DNA of 64,000 nt from assembly GCA_004297725.1 (NCBI GenBank), contig SCUS01000071.1, positions 1-64,000 of the forward strand. The letters run 5' to 3'. Every line of letters begins with the position of its first letter. Positions within the stretch are counted from its first letter, which is position 1. A program made the translations under genes and the position numbers. The notes under the pieces were generated by a model, which searched no databases, was not told the DNA's origin, and worked only from the letters and a program-made list of their open reading frames with translations. Positions 17,016 through 25,706 of the stretch are shown here, piece by piece. Source of the DNA: Myxococcaceae bacterium. Its GTDB lineage: Bacteria; Myxococcota_A; Polyangia; Polyangiales; Ga0077539.

Positions 17016-18323
17016 TCAGCGGCAGTTGTTGATGGCGCCGGGGGTGGCGTTGAGGGTGGCGAGGCTCCCGTCGACCTGGGCGGGCGCGGCGGTGACGCGC
17101 CAGGTGGTCATCAGGGCCTCGCTGGTCTCGTCGTGGCCGCCGAGGCCGTTGCCGCCGGTGCGGCGCTCGGTCCCCTCGGCGTAGTTGCAGCGCACCGCGG
17201 CGGCGCCGTTGGCCGGGGCGGCGACGCGCTGCTGCGACGCGGCGGCGGTGTCGGGCAGGAAGGTCGCCGAGCCGCCGGCGGCGAGGGTGATCGACGTGGT
17301 GGTCTTGTCGACCTGGGCGTTGGTCGAGCTGGGCGTGCCCCAGAACACGTAGTCGAGGTCGACCGGGAGCGCCGCGCTGCCGTCCCACTGGAAGAGCACC
17401 ACGGGCTCCGTGGAGTTGGTCAGGCCCGCGCTGGTGCCGATGGTGTTGGTCGCGTGGCCCGTCGCGCGCATCGGGAGCGCCGCGATGCAGGTCCCGAGGG
17501 TGACCCCGGCGTCGCCCGTGGCGCCCCCGAGGTAGTAGTTCGGGCAGACGCCCGCGATGCCGCTGAAGAGCGGGAGGTTGCCCTTCAGCGAGACGACCGC
17601 GTAGGCGCCCGGGGCGAGCGTGGCGCCCGCGGGGAAGCGCGCGACGAAGTCCGACGAGCCGAGCGAGGCGAGGGTGCGTCCGCCCGTGAAGGTGCACCCG
17701 CGGCCGAGGAAGCAGGCGTAGTCGTGGAAGTCGCTGAGGTAGACGTTCGAGAGGTCGATGGCCGCCGCGGTCGGGTTGTGGATCTCCACGTACTCACCCT
17801 CGTCGGGGCCGACGACCACCTCGGTGATGAGCAGGTGCGTGCCGCAGCCCGACTCGTCGACGACGCCGTCGCAATCATCGTCCATGCCGTTGCAGGTCTC
17901 GGTGGCCGGGGTGCACGACGCGGCATCGACCGCTCCCGCGTCCGTGGGACCCGCGTCGAGAGCGCCCGCGTCGACAGGGCCGCTGTCGGTGGCGACGGGG
18001 ACGTCGGTGGCAACGGGGACGTCGGTGGCGACGGGGACGTCGGTGGCGACGGGGATGTCGGTGGCGACGGGGACATCCGTGGCGACGGGGACATCCGTGG
18101 CGACGGGAACGTCCGTGGCGACAGGGACGTCGGTGGCGACGGGGACGTCGGTGGCGACGGGGACGTCCGTGGCGACGGGGACATCGCTCGCGTCGGGCCG
18201 GTCGGCGGGAGAGCCTAGGTCCGTCGGGGTGGCGGCGTCGAAGACCGTTCCTACGGCGGTCGGGCCGTCGTTGCAGCCGACGAGGAGCAGACCGATCACG
18301 AGGAGGCGGGCGTTCTTGATCAT
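17016..18323 (-). CDS. Lamin-tail-domain lipoprotein with a PVATD repeat linker
   Basis: A 435-residue lipoprotein beginning MIKNARLLVIGLLLVGC (lipobox LVGC). Next comes an Asp/Pro linker with eleven tandem (V/I)PVATD units, then a MopE-type motif CNGMDDDCDGVVDESGC, and then a lamin-tail domain recognised by LLITEVVVGPDEGEYVEIHN and IDLSNVYLSD. The last region resembles an LTD-associated beta domain. This arrangement (lipid anchor, flexible linker, metal motif, adhesive domain) fits a surface-exposed attachment protein. The start at 18323 is the only one that yields the lipobox. The linker is encoded by a minisatellite that could change length by slippage without breaking the frame. Confidence 0.83.
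   Translation of the reverse strand: MIKNARLLVIGLLLVGCNDGPTAVGTVFDAATPTDLGSPADRPDASDVPVATDVPVATDVPVATDVPVATDVPVATDVPVATDVPVATDIPVATDVPVATDVPVATDVPVATDSGPVDAGALDAGPTDAGAVDAASCTPATETCNGMDDDCDGVVDESGCGTHLLITEVVVGPDEGEYVEIHNPTAAAIDLSNVYLSDFHDYACFLGRGCTFTGGRTLASLGSSDFVARFPAGATLAPGAYAVVSLKGNLPLFSGIAGVCPNYYLGGATGDAGVTLGTCIAALPMRATGHATNTIGTSAGLTNSTEPVVLFQWDGSAALPVDLDYVFWGTPSSTNAQVDKTTTSITLAAGGSATFLPDTAAASQQRVAAPANGAAAVRCNYAEGTERRTGGNGLGGHDETSEALMTTWRVTAAPAQVDGSLATLNATPGAINNCR
17985..18182 (-). repeat. Eleven tandem 18-bp units encoding (V/I)PVATD
   Basis: Eleven contiguous 18-bp units, without interruption, vary at a few positions (GTC/ATC, CGG/CCG, GAC/AAC). Because each unit is six codons, changes in copy number preserve the frame. 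It encodes the flexible linker of the lamin-tail lipoprotein. There are no unique spacers, so it is not a CRISPR array. Confidence 0.95.
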
Positions 18324-18381
18324 TGGAAGAAATGGTCCTTTCGACGGATGGCGGGGAGGATAGCGGCCCGGATACGCCACA

Positions 18382-19974
18382 TCAGGGAGGGGAGTCCAAT
18401 GGAGGGGCGGTGACGCGCACCGGCGGCGACGCCGGGAGGTCGAGCACATCGACCAGCATTCCCCGCGCCCAGCGTCGTCCCAGCAGCAGCGGGACCGTGG
18501 TCAGCACCGCGGCCATCAGCCACGGAGCGTCGGTCGCGAGGAGGGCGCGCGCCGTGAGCTCCCCCATGCCGTCCAGCCCCAGCGGGAGCTCTACCACCAG
18601 CGAGGCCAGCAGCACGAAGGGTCCGGCGAAGCCCAGCGGCGCCAGCAGCGACGCGAGCCCGATGCGCGCCCCGTGGCGGAGCACCTCTCGCACCCCCGGG
18701 CGCATCCGCTCGGCCACCCAGCTCTCGGCCTCGAGCCTCACGAGCTGCGTCGCGCTCGCCGCCTTCGGTCGCTGGAGAAACCACCCCACGCCCGCGGCGA
18801 TCACCGCGGCGCACGCGAGCGCCCGCGCCCACTGCCCGTGCCCGAGCACCAGCGCGAGGTCGCCTCGCAGCGTCGGGGTCGGGGAGCACGCCCGGAGCAG
18901 CAGCAGCCACAGCAGGACGAAGGCCACCAGGCCCGGAGCCAGCGCCCCCGAGAGGTCGAGCAGCTTGGGCCGGAGGCGTCGACGGCGCAGCATCGGCCCG
19001 CCCCCGAAGGCGATCGCGATGGCGGTGCCGACGAGGCCGCCGAGGCCCGAGGAGAGCGTGCTCACCGGCAGCCGCCAGCGAAGCTCGATGGCCACCGGGC
19101 GGTGCGTGAGGCGGCTGAAGCCCCAGCGGCCGCGCATCGCCCGCTCGACCCAGCGGCCGTAGCGCGTCTCGAAGAAGCGGGCCGTCGCGCGGCGCTCCTC
19201 GGTGAGCGTCTCGAACTCCAGCCGCTCGGCGAACCAGAACGCCTGCCACGCCGCGGTGACGCGCTGCACCTCGCCGGGGGCGGAGCCCGGGTCGGCGCGA
19301 ACCGGGATCCTGGTGAGGGCGGAGAGCAGCCCGGTGAGGCGGGCCTGCTCGTCGCGCCCCGAGCTGGTGGCGAGGACGTTCTGGATGCCCGGGAGCGCGA
19401 AGGTCCCGAGCTGGAGCAGGCGGCCGTAGGCGTTGGTGCGGTCGTGGGCACCCACGCGCTGCGCCTGGCGGGTCGCGTAGCTGAGTCGGAAATCGAGCCC
19501 CCGGGAGGCCTGGAAGCGAGCCCACCAGACCCTGGCGCGGGCCTCCGGGTCACCGGCGAGCGGGTCTGGGGCGCGCTCCGAGCCGGTGAGCGACTGCGAC
19601 CACGAGGCGATGAGCGAGAGGGCCTCGCGGCGCGCGGCCGGGGTGAGCTGATCGAGGCGCGCGAGGATGGTCGGCAGCGCGGCGGACCCGCGTCGGTCGA
19701 GGCGCGCCCGGGCGGCGGCGCGGGTGGAGGGCCCGTCGAGCTGCGCGAGGTCGGCGGCGGTGCGGCGGTCGGCGTCGAGCACCGTCGGGTTCCAGAAGAG
19801 CGGGAGGTCGGCGCCGATGGCGTGGTCCCGGGTGAAGCCGAAGAGGTGGGCGTAGATGGCGGTGGCCTGCCAGTCGCGGTCGCCGACGGCGTCGAGCAGC
19901 GCGAAGCCCACCGCGGACACCAGCAGGAGCGAGGCGAGGGTGATGGACGCCTCTCGGATGAACAACCGCAGCAC
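18382..19974 (-). CDS. DppB-like ABC transporter permease with a large periplasmic insertion
   Basis: A 530-residue protein from a GTG start. The N-terminus (LFIREASITLASLLLVSAVGFALL) is like TM1 of peptide-transporter permeases, and the last 160 residues carry several helices with the loop GMGELTARALLATDAPWLMAA, typical of this family. Between TM1 and TM2 lies an unusually long hydrophilic domain of about 270 residues with Ala/Leu/Arg helices resembling HEAT-type repeats. No substrate-binding protein, partner permease or ATPase gene is adjacent. It may have been recruited to another function, or partners may be elsewhere. Permease identity is by pattern, moderately sure. Confidence 0.65.
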   Translation of the reverse strand: MLRLFIREASITLASLLLVSAVGFALLDAVGDRDWQATAIYAHLFGFTRDHAIGADLPLFWNPTVLDADRRTAADLAQLDGPSTRAAARARLDRRGSAALPTILARLDQLTPAARREALSLIASWSQSLTGSERAPDPLAGDPEARARVWWARFQASRGLDFRLSYATRQAQRVGAHDRTNAYGRLLQLGTFALPGIQNVLATSSGRDEQARLTGLLSALTRIPVRADPGSAPGEVQRVTAAWQAFWFAERLEFETLTEERRATARFFETRYGRWVERAMRGRWGFSRLTHRPVAIELRWRLPVSTLSSGLGGLVGTAIAIAFGGGPMLRRRRLRPKLLDLSGALAPGLVAFVLLWLLLLRACSPTPTLRGDLALVLGHGQWARALACAAVIAAGVGWFLQRPKAASATQLVRLEAESWVAERMRPGVREVLRHGARIGLASLLAPLGFAGPFVLLASLVVELPLGLDGMGELTARALLATDAPWLMAAVLTTVPLLLGRRWARGMLVDVLDLPASPPVRVTAPPLDSPP

Positions 19975-20063
19975 GCGTCACGACCTCGGCGCGCACTCTA
20001 GCAAAGGCCTCGCGCCGCGGGCCCGCACTTCGCCCTTCGTGCTAAGGCCCGCGCAGCCCACCG

Positions 20064-21215
20064 ATGGACCTCGCCATCTACGTTCACTTCCCCTGGTGCC
20101 TGCAACGCTGCCCGTACTGCGACTTCGCGACGGAGGCGATCAACCCCGCGCGCATCCCGCACGCGCGCTACGCCGACGCCGTGGTGCGCGAGCTCTCGCT
20201 CCGGCTCGACGCGCTCCCTCCCGGGGCCCGCGCCCGCACCCTCTTCTTCGGCGGCGGCACCCCGAGCCTCTGGAACCCCGCGGACCTCGGCCGGGTCGTC
20301 GCCGCCGTGGCCCGCCGCGGCGAGCTCGACGAGGTTACCGTGGAGTGTAATCCCACCTCCCTCGACGACGACCGCTGCGCCCGCTGGAAGGACGTCGGCG
20401 TCGATCGGGTGTCCATCGGGGTGCAGTCGCTGCGAGACGAGCACCTGCGCTACCTCGGCCGGCTCCACGACGCCGACGGGGCGGCGCGCGCGGTGCGGAC
20501 GGCGGTGCGCGCCGGGGGTCTGCGGGTGTCGGCGGACGTGATGTTCGGCATGGCCGAGCAGTCCATCGACGCGCTCACGGAGGACCTCTCGTCGCTGCTG
20601 GGCGACGGCGTCGAGCACCTGTCGTGCTACGCGCTCACCATCGAGTCGGGCACCCGCTTCGGGGAGCTCGCCCGCAAGGGTCGCCTCCCGCGGCTCGAGG
20701 ACGACCGGGTGGCGACGATGTACGAGGCCGTCGAGCGGGCCTGCGAGGGCGCCGGGCTCGGGCACTACGAGGTGTCCAACTACGCGCGCCCCGGGGCGAC
20801 GAGCCGGCACAACGAGGCCTACTGGAGCGGCGAGTGGTACCTGGGCCTCGGGGCCGGGGCGGTGGGCTGCACGGCGGTGCCGACGGACGGTCGCGCGGGC
20901 GAGCGGTGGCGCAACCAGGCCGACGCGGCGGCGTACTGCGACGCCCTGGAGCGAGGGGAGCTGCCGCCGAGGGAGACCGAGGCGATCGCGCCGGAGGTGC
21001 GGGTGCAGGAGGGGCTGATGCTGGGGCTGCGCACCGCCGCGGGGGTCGACCTCGCGACGCTCTCGGCGCGCACGGGCGTCGACCCGAGGGCGGGGCGCGA
21101 GGCGGCGGCGGCGAGGGAGGTCTCCCGCGGAAACCTCGTCGACGAGGGCGCGCGGTGGTCGATCCCGCGGGCGCGCTGGCTGCTCGCGGACGACATCGTG
21201 GCCCGGCTCTTCTAG
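20064..21215 (+). CDS. hemW: Radical SAM heme chaperone HemW
   Basis: A 383-residue radical SAM protein. The CxxxCxxC cluster motif (Cys12, Cys16, Cys19 in PWCLQRCPYCDF) binds a 4Fe-4S cluster and SAM, and FFGGGTPSLW is the typical second motif. IGVQSLRDEHLRYLGRLHDADGA and the C-terminal HemN-type region are present. The short N-terminus and IYVHFPWC beginning are those of HemW rather than coproporphyrinogen dehydrogenase HemN. HemW inserts heme into respiratory enzymes. It is monocistronic, and its TAG stop lies inside the left arm of the 33-bp inverted repeat. Confidence 0.9.
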   Translation: MDLAIYVHFPWCLQRCPYCDFATEAINPARIPHARYADAVVRELSLRLDALPPGARARTLFFGGGTPSLWNPADLGRVVAAVARRGELDEVTVECNPTSLDDDRCARWKDVGVDRVSIGVQSLRDEHLRYLGRLHDADGAARAVRTAVRAGGLRVSADVMFGMAEQSIDALTEDLSSLLGDGVEHLSCYALTIESGTRFGELARKGRLPRLEDDRVATMYEAVERACEGAGLGHYEVSNYARPGATSRHNEAYWSGEWYLGLGAGAVGCTAVPTDGRAGERWRNQADAAAYCDALERGELPPRETEAIAPEVRVQEGLMLGLRTAAGVDLATLSARTGVDPRAGREAAAAREVSRGNLVDEGARWSIPRARWLLADDIVARLF

Positions 21216-21357
21216 TACCTCGCCACAGGGGAAGTGAGGGGTTGAGCGGCCGATGCACGTCGCCCCGCGGCGTTGCTCATCGCTTGCGTGGCTTCTGCCA
21301 CGCGGTGCTCGCGCCTCGACCACCCAACCCCTCACTTCCCCTGTGGCGAGGTACTAG
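21212..21357. repeat. 33-bp perfect inverted repeat filling a convergent intergenic region (MITE-like or bidirectional terminator)
   Basis: Arms at 21212-21244 and 21325-21357 are perfect reverse complements (left arm begins CTAGTACCTCGCCACAGGGG), separated by 80 bp. The left arm contains the hemW stop codon and the right arm contains the stop of the convergent kinase gene, so both genes end on the same TAG context. A second hairpin (GCGTGGC at 21286-21292 with GCCACGC at 21297-21303) sits in the loop. It has no T-tract like a standard terminator. It encodes no protein and fills the whole gap. A small non-autonomous element that supplied both stop codons is an attractive explanation. Confidence 0.85.
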
Positions 21358-22520
21358 GCCTCCGCGGGCTCGGCGATCGGGAGGCGCAGCACCACCCGGG
21401 TGCCCTCGCAGTCGCTCTTCTCGAGCGCGAGGGCGCCGCCCTGGTTCTCGACGAGGGCGCGGGCGGTGATGAGCCCGAGGCCGAGGCTGCCCGGGTTGCC
21501 GCTGACGAGCGGCTCGAAGAGGCGGCTCCGCACGTCGTCGGGGATGCCCTTGCCGGTGTCGGTCACGGCGAAGAAGACCGCGTCTCCTTCGGCGCGGGCG
21601 CTCAGGGTGAGCGTGCCGCCGCCGGCCATCGACTGGAGGGCGTTCTTTACCAGCTTCTGTAAAGCGCGCTGGAGCTGCGCGGGGTCGACGAACACCTTCG
21701 GCAGCGGAGGGCACTCGATGCGTGTGGTGATGTTGGCAGGGAGTTCGAGGCCGCTGAGGGCGATCTCCATGAGCAGGTCGACCGGGACCACCCGGCGCTG
21801 CGCCGAGGAGACGCGGGCGTAGTCGACGAGGTCGGTGATGATCTGGTTGGCGCGGGCGACCTCGTCCTGGATGATGGCGAGCGCGCGGCGCAGGTCGTCG
21901 TCCATCGTGGGGATGGCGAGCTGGACGAGGTAGGCGGCGTTCTTGATCGACCCGAGCGGGTTGCGGATCTGGTGCGCGAGGGTGCCGGCGAAGAGCCCGA
22001 TGACCGCGAGGCGCTCGCGGCGCACCAGCTCGGTCTGCGCCTCGAGCAGGTCGGTGGTGCGCTCCTGCACCCGCAGCTCGAGCGCGCTGGTGACCTCCCG
22101 CAGCGCCTCCTCGGCGCGCTTGAGGGGGGTGATGTCGTGGATGATCCCGACGAGGTGCGTGATGACGCCGCTCGCGTCCCGGAGCGGAACCTTCGAGGTC
22201 GAGAGCGTGTGCCGGTGGCCCTGCTTGTCGGTGATGGGCTCCTCGGTGATCTCCACCCGCTGCCCGAGGGTGAACATCTCGACGTCCTTCTCGCGAAACC
22301 AGTCCGCCTGCTCCTTCGGGAAGAAGTCGTAGTCGGTGTGGCCCAGCATCTCCGCCCGGGGGATGCCCAGCATCGCCTCCATCGCGCGGTTGAGGAGCAC
22401 GAAGCGAAACTCCCGGTCCTTCACGAAGATCGGGTGGGCGATGTGGTCGATGACCTCCGACAGGAACTCCTTGTCCAGCTCCCGCGGAATCGACATCGCT
22501 CTCGCGTCAACGGCGTTCAT
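21354..22520 (-). CDS. PAS-domain sensor histidine kinase
   Basis: A 388-residue cytoplasmic kinase. A PAS/PAC domain covers about residues 20-140 (IFVKDREFRFVLLNRAMEAM, HTDYDFFPKE). A coiled-coil follows, then HisKA with His183 in LAHQIRNPLGSIKNA. HATPase_c has KLVKNALQSM, DTGKGIP and GLGLITAR. It belongs to the NtrB-like HisKA type with an 'HQIRNPL' box. The ATG at 22520 overlaps the upstream gene stop (ATGA), so it is coupled to a secreted MYXO-CTERM protein; an alternative start lies at 22496. No response regulator is adjacent. Confidence 0.9.
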   Translation of the reverse strand: MNAVDARAMSIPRELDKEFLSEVIDHIAHPIFVKDREFRFVLLNRAMEAMLGIPRAEMLGHTDYDFFPKEQADWFREKDVEMFTLGQRVEITEEPITDKQGHRHTLSTSKVPLRDASGVITHLVGIIHDITPLKRAEEALREVTSALELRVQERTTDLLEAQTELVRRERLAVIGLFAGTLAHQIRNPLGSIKNAAYLVQLAIPTMDDDLRRALAIIQDEVARANQIITDLVDYARVSSAQRRVVPVDLLMEIALSGLELPANITTRIECPPLPKVFVDPAQLQRALQKLVKNALQSMAGGGTLTLSARAEGDAVFFAVTDTGKGIPDDVRSRLFEPLVSGNPGSLGLGLITARALVENQGGALALEKSDCEGTRVVLRLPIAEPAEA

Positions 22521-23602
22521 CGCAGCAGCGTCCTCTCTCGGCGGCGAAGGCCACGGCTCAGCGCCAGCGCGAGCATAGCCGCAAGCGCGGCGTGCCGGGC
22601 AGGTCCAGTGTTGCCGACCGCGCATCCGCAGCCCCCCTCCGGGCTCGGGGGCGCGAGGCCCGCGTCGAGCGAGGCGTCGGCGCCGGCGTCCAGGCCCGCG
22701 TCGGCGGGAGATCCCGCATCGGGGAGCGTCGGGACGGCGCACTCTCCCCGCTCGCAGCGCGTTCCGCGGGCGCAGTCGCGGTCGTCGAGGCAGGCGACGC
22801 AGCGCGAGGAAGCGTAGTCGCAGCGGGGCGTCGGGAGGGCGCACCGCCGGCAGTCGCGGGTGCAGGGCAGCGCCCCGGAGGGGTAGAGGTCCGAGGTGGG
22901 GAAGAGCCGGAACCCGCCCGCCGCGAGCTCCCCGTCGGGGTGCTCTCCCTCGGCGACGTACCAGTCGATGAGCGCGCCGCCGATGCTGTCGAACCAGTCG
23001 AGCTGGAAGGGGTAGAGCCCCGGGGCCTCGAAGCGCAGCACGCGACGGTCGACGCGGGGCGCCGTCCCGTCGTGGTAGGCGAAGACCGGCACCGGGCCGA
23101 CGTCGAAGGCCATGCCGTCGTCGTGGCCCCAGGCGAAGGTGTACGTCCCGGGCGAGCGCACCGCGAACCACCCTCGCAGCCGGAGCACCGCGCCGCCGTT
23201 GGTGGAGTAGCGCCCCGAGGGAAGGCCCGGGAGCGGACGGCACGGCTGCCGCTGCTCGGAGAGCGGATCCTGGAAGGGGAGGCACATGGTGGTGGGCGCG
23301 CTGCGACCGAGCGAGTCGACGGTGGTGCCGTTGGTGAAGTCGACCTGAGGGAGCAGCCCGCACCACGACTCGAAGGCGGGGGTGAGGGAGGTGCCCGCGA
23401 GGATGTCCCGCGCGTGCGACAGGGTGTAGGGCGAGCCCCGGAAGAACCCGAGGACGAACATCGCCTGCGCGCCGGTCCCGGGCGCCGCGGGGACGCTGCC
23501 CTCGGAGAGCGCCGCGGGGATCTCCACCGTCTGCGCGCGCGCCGCCCACGGCATCGCGTACAGCGCCGCCGCGATCATCAAGCTGGCTTGCCTCGCTCGC
23601 AC
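22517..23602 (-). CDS. PA14-like secreted protein with MYXO-CTERM sorting tail
   Basis: A 361-residue exported protein from a GTG start (signal MRARQASLMIAAALYAMPWAARA, cleavage near ARAQ). The middle has the PA14 pattern: GWFAVRSPGTYTFAWGHDDG, then FEAPGLYPFQLDWFDSIGGA. A Cys-rich segment (CTRDCRRCALPTPRCDY, CVACLDDRDCARGTRC) follows, then an Asp/Ala linker. The C-terminus ends GCGCAVGNTG, a hydrophobic stretch and SRGLRRRER. That is the CxC plus hydrophobic plus Arg pattern of the MYXO-CTERM surface-sorting signal. It probably binds glycans at the cell surface. It lies 34 bp after the TonB-like gene and overlaps the kinase start. Confidence 0.85.
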   Translation of the reverse strand: MRARQASLMIAAALYAMPWAARAQTVEIPAALSEGSVPAAPGTGAQAMFVLGFFRGSPYTLSHARDILAGTSLTPAFESWCGLLPQVDFTNGTTVDSLGRSAPTTMCLPFQDPLSEQRQPCRPLPGLPSGRYSTNGGAVLRLRGWFAVRSPGTYTFAWGHDDGMAFDVGPVPVFAYHDGTAPRVDRRVLRFEAPGLYPFQLDWFDSIGGALIDWYVAEGEHPDGELAAGGFRLFPTSDLYPSGALPCTRDCRRCALPTPRCDYASSRCVACLDDRDCARGTRCERGECAVPTLPDAGSPADAGLDAGADASLDAGLAPPSPEGGCGCAVGNTGPARHAALAAMLALALSRGLRRRERTLLR

Positions 23603-23636
23603 GGCCGCGAAGGGTATCAGAACGCCGCCGCGCGCT

Positions 23637-24674
23637 TCATCGTCCGTGCAGCCGTCGGAAGCGCACCCGCAGGTCGCCCCCGGCCAGCGGGCGCCAGCCG
23701 CCGTAGCGGGCGCAGCGGCCGGCGTCGTTGGCGAGCTCGAAGCGCCAGCGGGTGCTGCCCGGGGGAGAGGCCTCGACGGCGATCTCCCTGGCCACGGCCA
23801 TCACCGAGCGGTCGAGCGAGGCCACGCCGGAGCTGCGCAGCAGCGCGATGGAGGCCGGGCCCGCGTCGCTGTCGGTGATGGCGAGGTCGACCAGGAGCGC
23901 GCGGTAGGACGAGCACGCGGGCGTTCCCGGGCCGAAGCTCGCGGAGGTGAAGGAGTTGGCGTGCACCGCGTCGAGCTCGCTCGCGGCGGAGCGGGCGCCC
24001 GGCGACTCGCTGGGGTTGAAGCGCGGCAGATCGATGGAGGGGGCGCGCCCGACCTCGGGCTCCAGCGCGGGGACGGAGATGCGGCTGGCGATCTCCTCGG
24101 CCATGCGGGTGGTGAGCACCCGGCCCGCGCGCGCGGTGCCCGGCGCGTCCATGTGGTCGTTGGCGTGGAGCCCCTCGACGATGGGAGCGAGCGCGATGGC
24201 GCGGATCTCCTGCGTGCGCTGCTCGGCGGTGGGCTGCGCCCCGGCCATGCGGAGCGAGAGGTCCCTCGCTCCGGAGAGCAGGGCCGTGGCGCGGAGGTTC
24301 GTCGGCACCGGGGGCAAGCCCGCGTCGGCGCTCGGCGGCTCGATCGGCGAGGGCACCGGGAAGGCCTCGGTGCCGCCCTCCGCGGTGAGGATCGTCGTGG
24401 TGCGGGTCGCCACCGCCGTCGAGGGGACCACGCGCGCCGCGGGCGACGGGGGCGACGGCGACCGCACGACGGTCGGCGGCGGCGGCACCGGAGGCGGCGG
24501 CACCGGAGGAGCCGCGGGAGGCGGCGGCGGGGGCTCGGTGAGGTCGAGGTCGACGGTGGCCGCGCGGGCTCGGGTGAGCACACGGTCGGGGGGGACGCGC
24601 ACCCTGCTGGCGAGCAGCACCATCCCAGCGTGCAGGACGATCGAGACAGCGACGGCGAGCCAGGGAGAGCGCAC
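23637..24674 (-). CDS. TonB-like / AgmX-type envelope protein
   Basis: A 345-residue protein with one N-terminal transmembrane segment (SPWLAVAVSIVLHAGMVLLA) followed by the Pro-rich stretch typical of energy transducers (EPPPPPPAAPPVPPPPVPPPP), a long linker and a C-terminal beta domain. The start is uncertain: GTG 24674 gives the canonical short cytoplasmic tail, while the open frame extends to 24824 and would collide with the divergent lipoprotein gene at 24785. A Gly-rich ribosome-binding-like GGAGGGAG lies about 25 bases upstream of 24674 without an in-frame ATG after it. It is likely inner-membrane anchored. The role in energising transport is family-based only. First gene of the operon with 22517 and 21354. 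Confidence 0.7.
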   Translation of the reverse strand: MRSPWLAVAVSIVLHAGMVLLASRVRVPPDRVLTRARAATVDLDLTEPPPPPPAAPPVPPPPVPPPPTVVRSPSPPSPAARVVPSTAVATRTTTILTAEGGTEAFPVPSPIEPPSADAGLPPVPTNLRATALLSGARDLSLRMAGAQPTAEQRTQEIRAIALAPIVEGLHANDHMDAPGTARAGRVLTTRMAEEIASRISVPALEPEVGRAPSIDLPRFNPSESPGARSAASELDAVHANSFTSASFGPGTPACSSYRALLVDLAITDSDAGPASIALLRSSGVASLDRSVMAVAREIAVEASPPGSTRWRFELANDAGRCARYGGWRPLAGGDLRVRFRRLHGR

Positions 24675-24784
24675 GCCGGGGGGTAACCATGGATGAAGCA
24701 GGATTGTTCTCCCTCCGGTTGCGCCTGGAGCGTCGGAGGGGACCTGCTTTACCTCGCGTTGGGCATCTGGCACTAACGCCGCCC

Positions 24785-25699
24785 GTGCGAAAGCGACTCC
24801 TGCCAGTGCTGCTCGGCCTCGCATCGGCGTGCGCCCAGGGCACGCTCGACGACGTTCCCTCGGACGTCCCGCCCGAAGCCGCGGCCGACGCTCCTGTCGA
24901 GGCTGCGGTCCTCGATGCGGCCGCGGTCGACGTCCCGCCCTCGATCGACGTCCCGCCCTCGATCGACGTGCCCACCGAGCTGACCGACGACGTCCCCCGG
25001 GCGATGGACTCCGGCGTCGACGTTCGCGCCCCGGAGGACGCAGGCTCCGACGTGCCCGCCACGGTGGACGTGGGCGTCGATGCGCCTGTCGTCCCGACCG
25101 ACACCGGCTGGGGCCCCACCGGCTATCGCGTGGTGCGCAACGACCCCGCGGGTCGCTGGGTCGACGCGTGCGCGCAGCCGGGCCACCAGACGGTGCTCTC
25201 CGACGTGGACGACGGCAGCTTCCGCGCGGCGCTGCCCTTCCCCTTCCGATACTGGGGGCTTGCCCTGGCCGAGGGCGCTGCGGTCGTGGTGAGCCCCAAC
25301 GGCTACCTCACCTTCCAGCCCTCCGCGCCGACGCCCGCCAACGGGATCATCCCCAACCACCTCGACGGCGTCGACGCCGTGATCGCGGTGCAGTGGCGCG
25401 ACCTGCGCACCCGCTCGGCGGGCGTGTGCCTCTCGGTGCTGGGCAACCCCGGCGCCCGCCAGTGGGTCATCCAGTGGAGCGACGCGCGCTACTTCACCAG
25501 CATCTTCGGCCACCTCAACTTCGAGGTGGTGCTCAACGAGTCGAGCGACGCCATCGACCTCAACTACGGCTCGATGACGCTCTCCGAGCCCTCGACCGTG
25601 GCGCTCGAGAGCTGGGACGGCTCGCGCTCCTCGGTGCCCTTCACCATCCCGCAGCCCATCGTGTTCTCCAACACCCGGGCGCGCTTCCTCCCGCAGTAG
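24785..25699 (+). CDS. Lipoprotein with nidogen-like beta domain
   Basis: A 304-residue protein from a GTG start, MRKRLLPVLLGLASAC with a lipobox at Cys16. About 90 residues of Asp/Val/Pro linker include a duplicated VDVPPSIDVPPSIDVP. The C-terminal 180 residues resemble the NIDO/nidogen fold: FPFRYWGLALAEG, VVSPNGYLTFQPS, VIAVQWRDLRTRS, QWVIQWSDARYF, FEVVLNESSDAIDLNYG. It is probably a surface protein. The gene converges on purK with only seven bases between. Confidence 0.72.
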   Translation: MRKRLLPVLLGLASACAQGTLDDVPSDVPPEAAADAPVEAAVLDAAAVDVPPSIDVPPSIDVPTELTDDVPRAMDSGVDVRAPEDAGSDVPATVDVGVDAPVVPTDTGWGPTGYRVVRNDPAGRWVDACAQPGHQTVLSDVDDGSFRAALPFPFRYWGLALAEGAAVVVSPNGYLTFQPSAPTPANGIIPNHLDGVDAVIAVQWRDLRTRSAGVCLSVLGNPGARQWVIQWSDARYFTSIFGHLNFEVVLNESSDAIDLNYGSMTLSEPSTVALESWDGSRSSVPFTIPQPIVFSNTRARFLPQ

Positions 25700-25706
25700 T
25701 GCGGGC

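Noticed and set aside
17985..18182. Possible CRISPR array
   Set aside because: Units are contiguous, with no spacers, and are in frame within a coding gene.
21212..21357. Insertion sequence
   Set aside because: The element has no room for a transposase; only inverted arms and an 80-bp loop.
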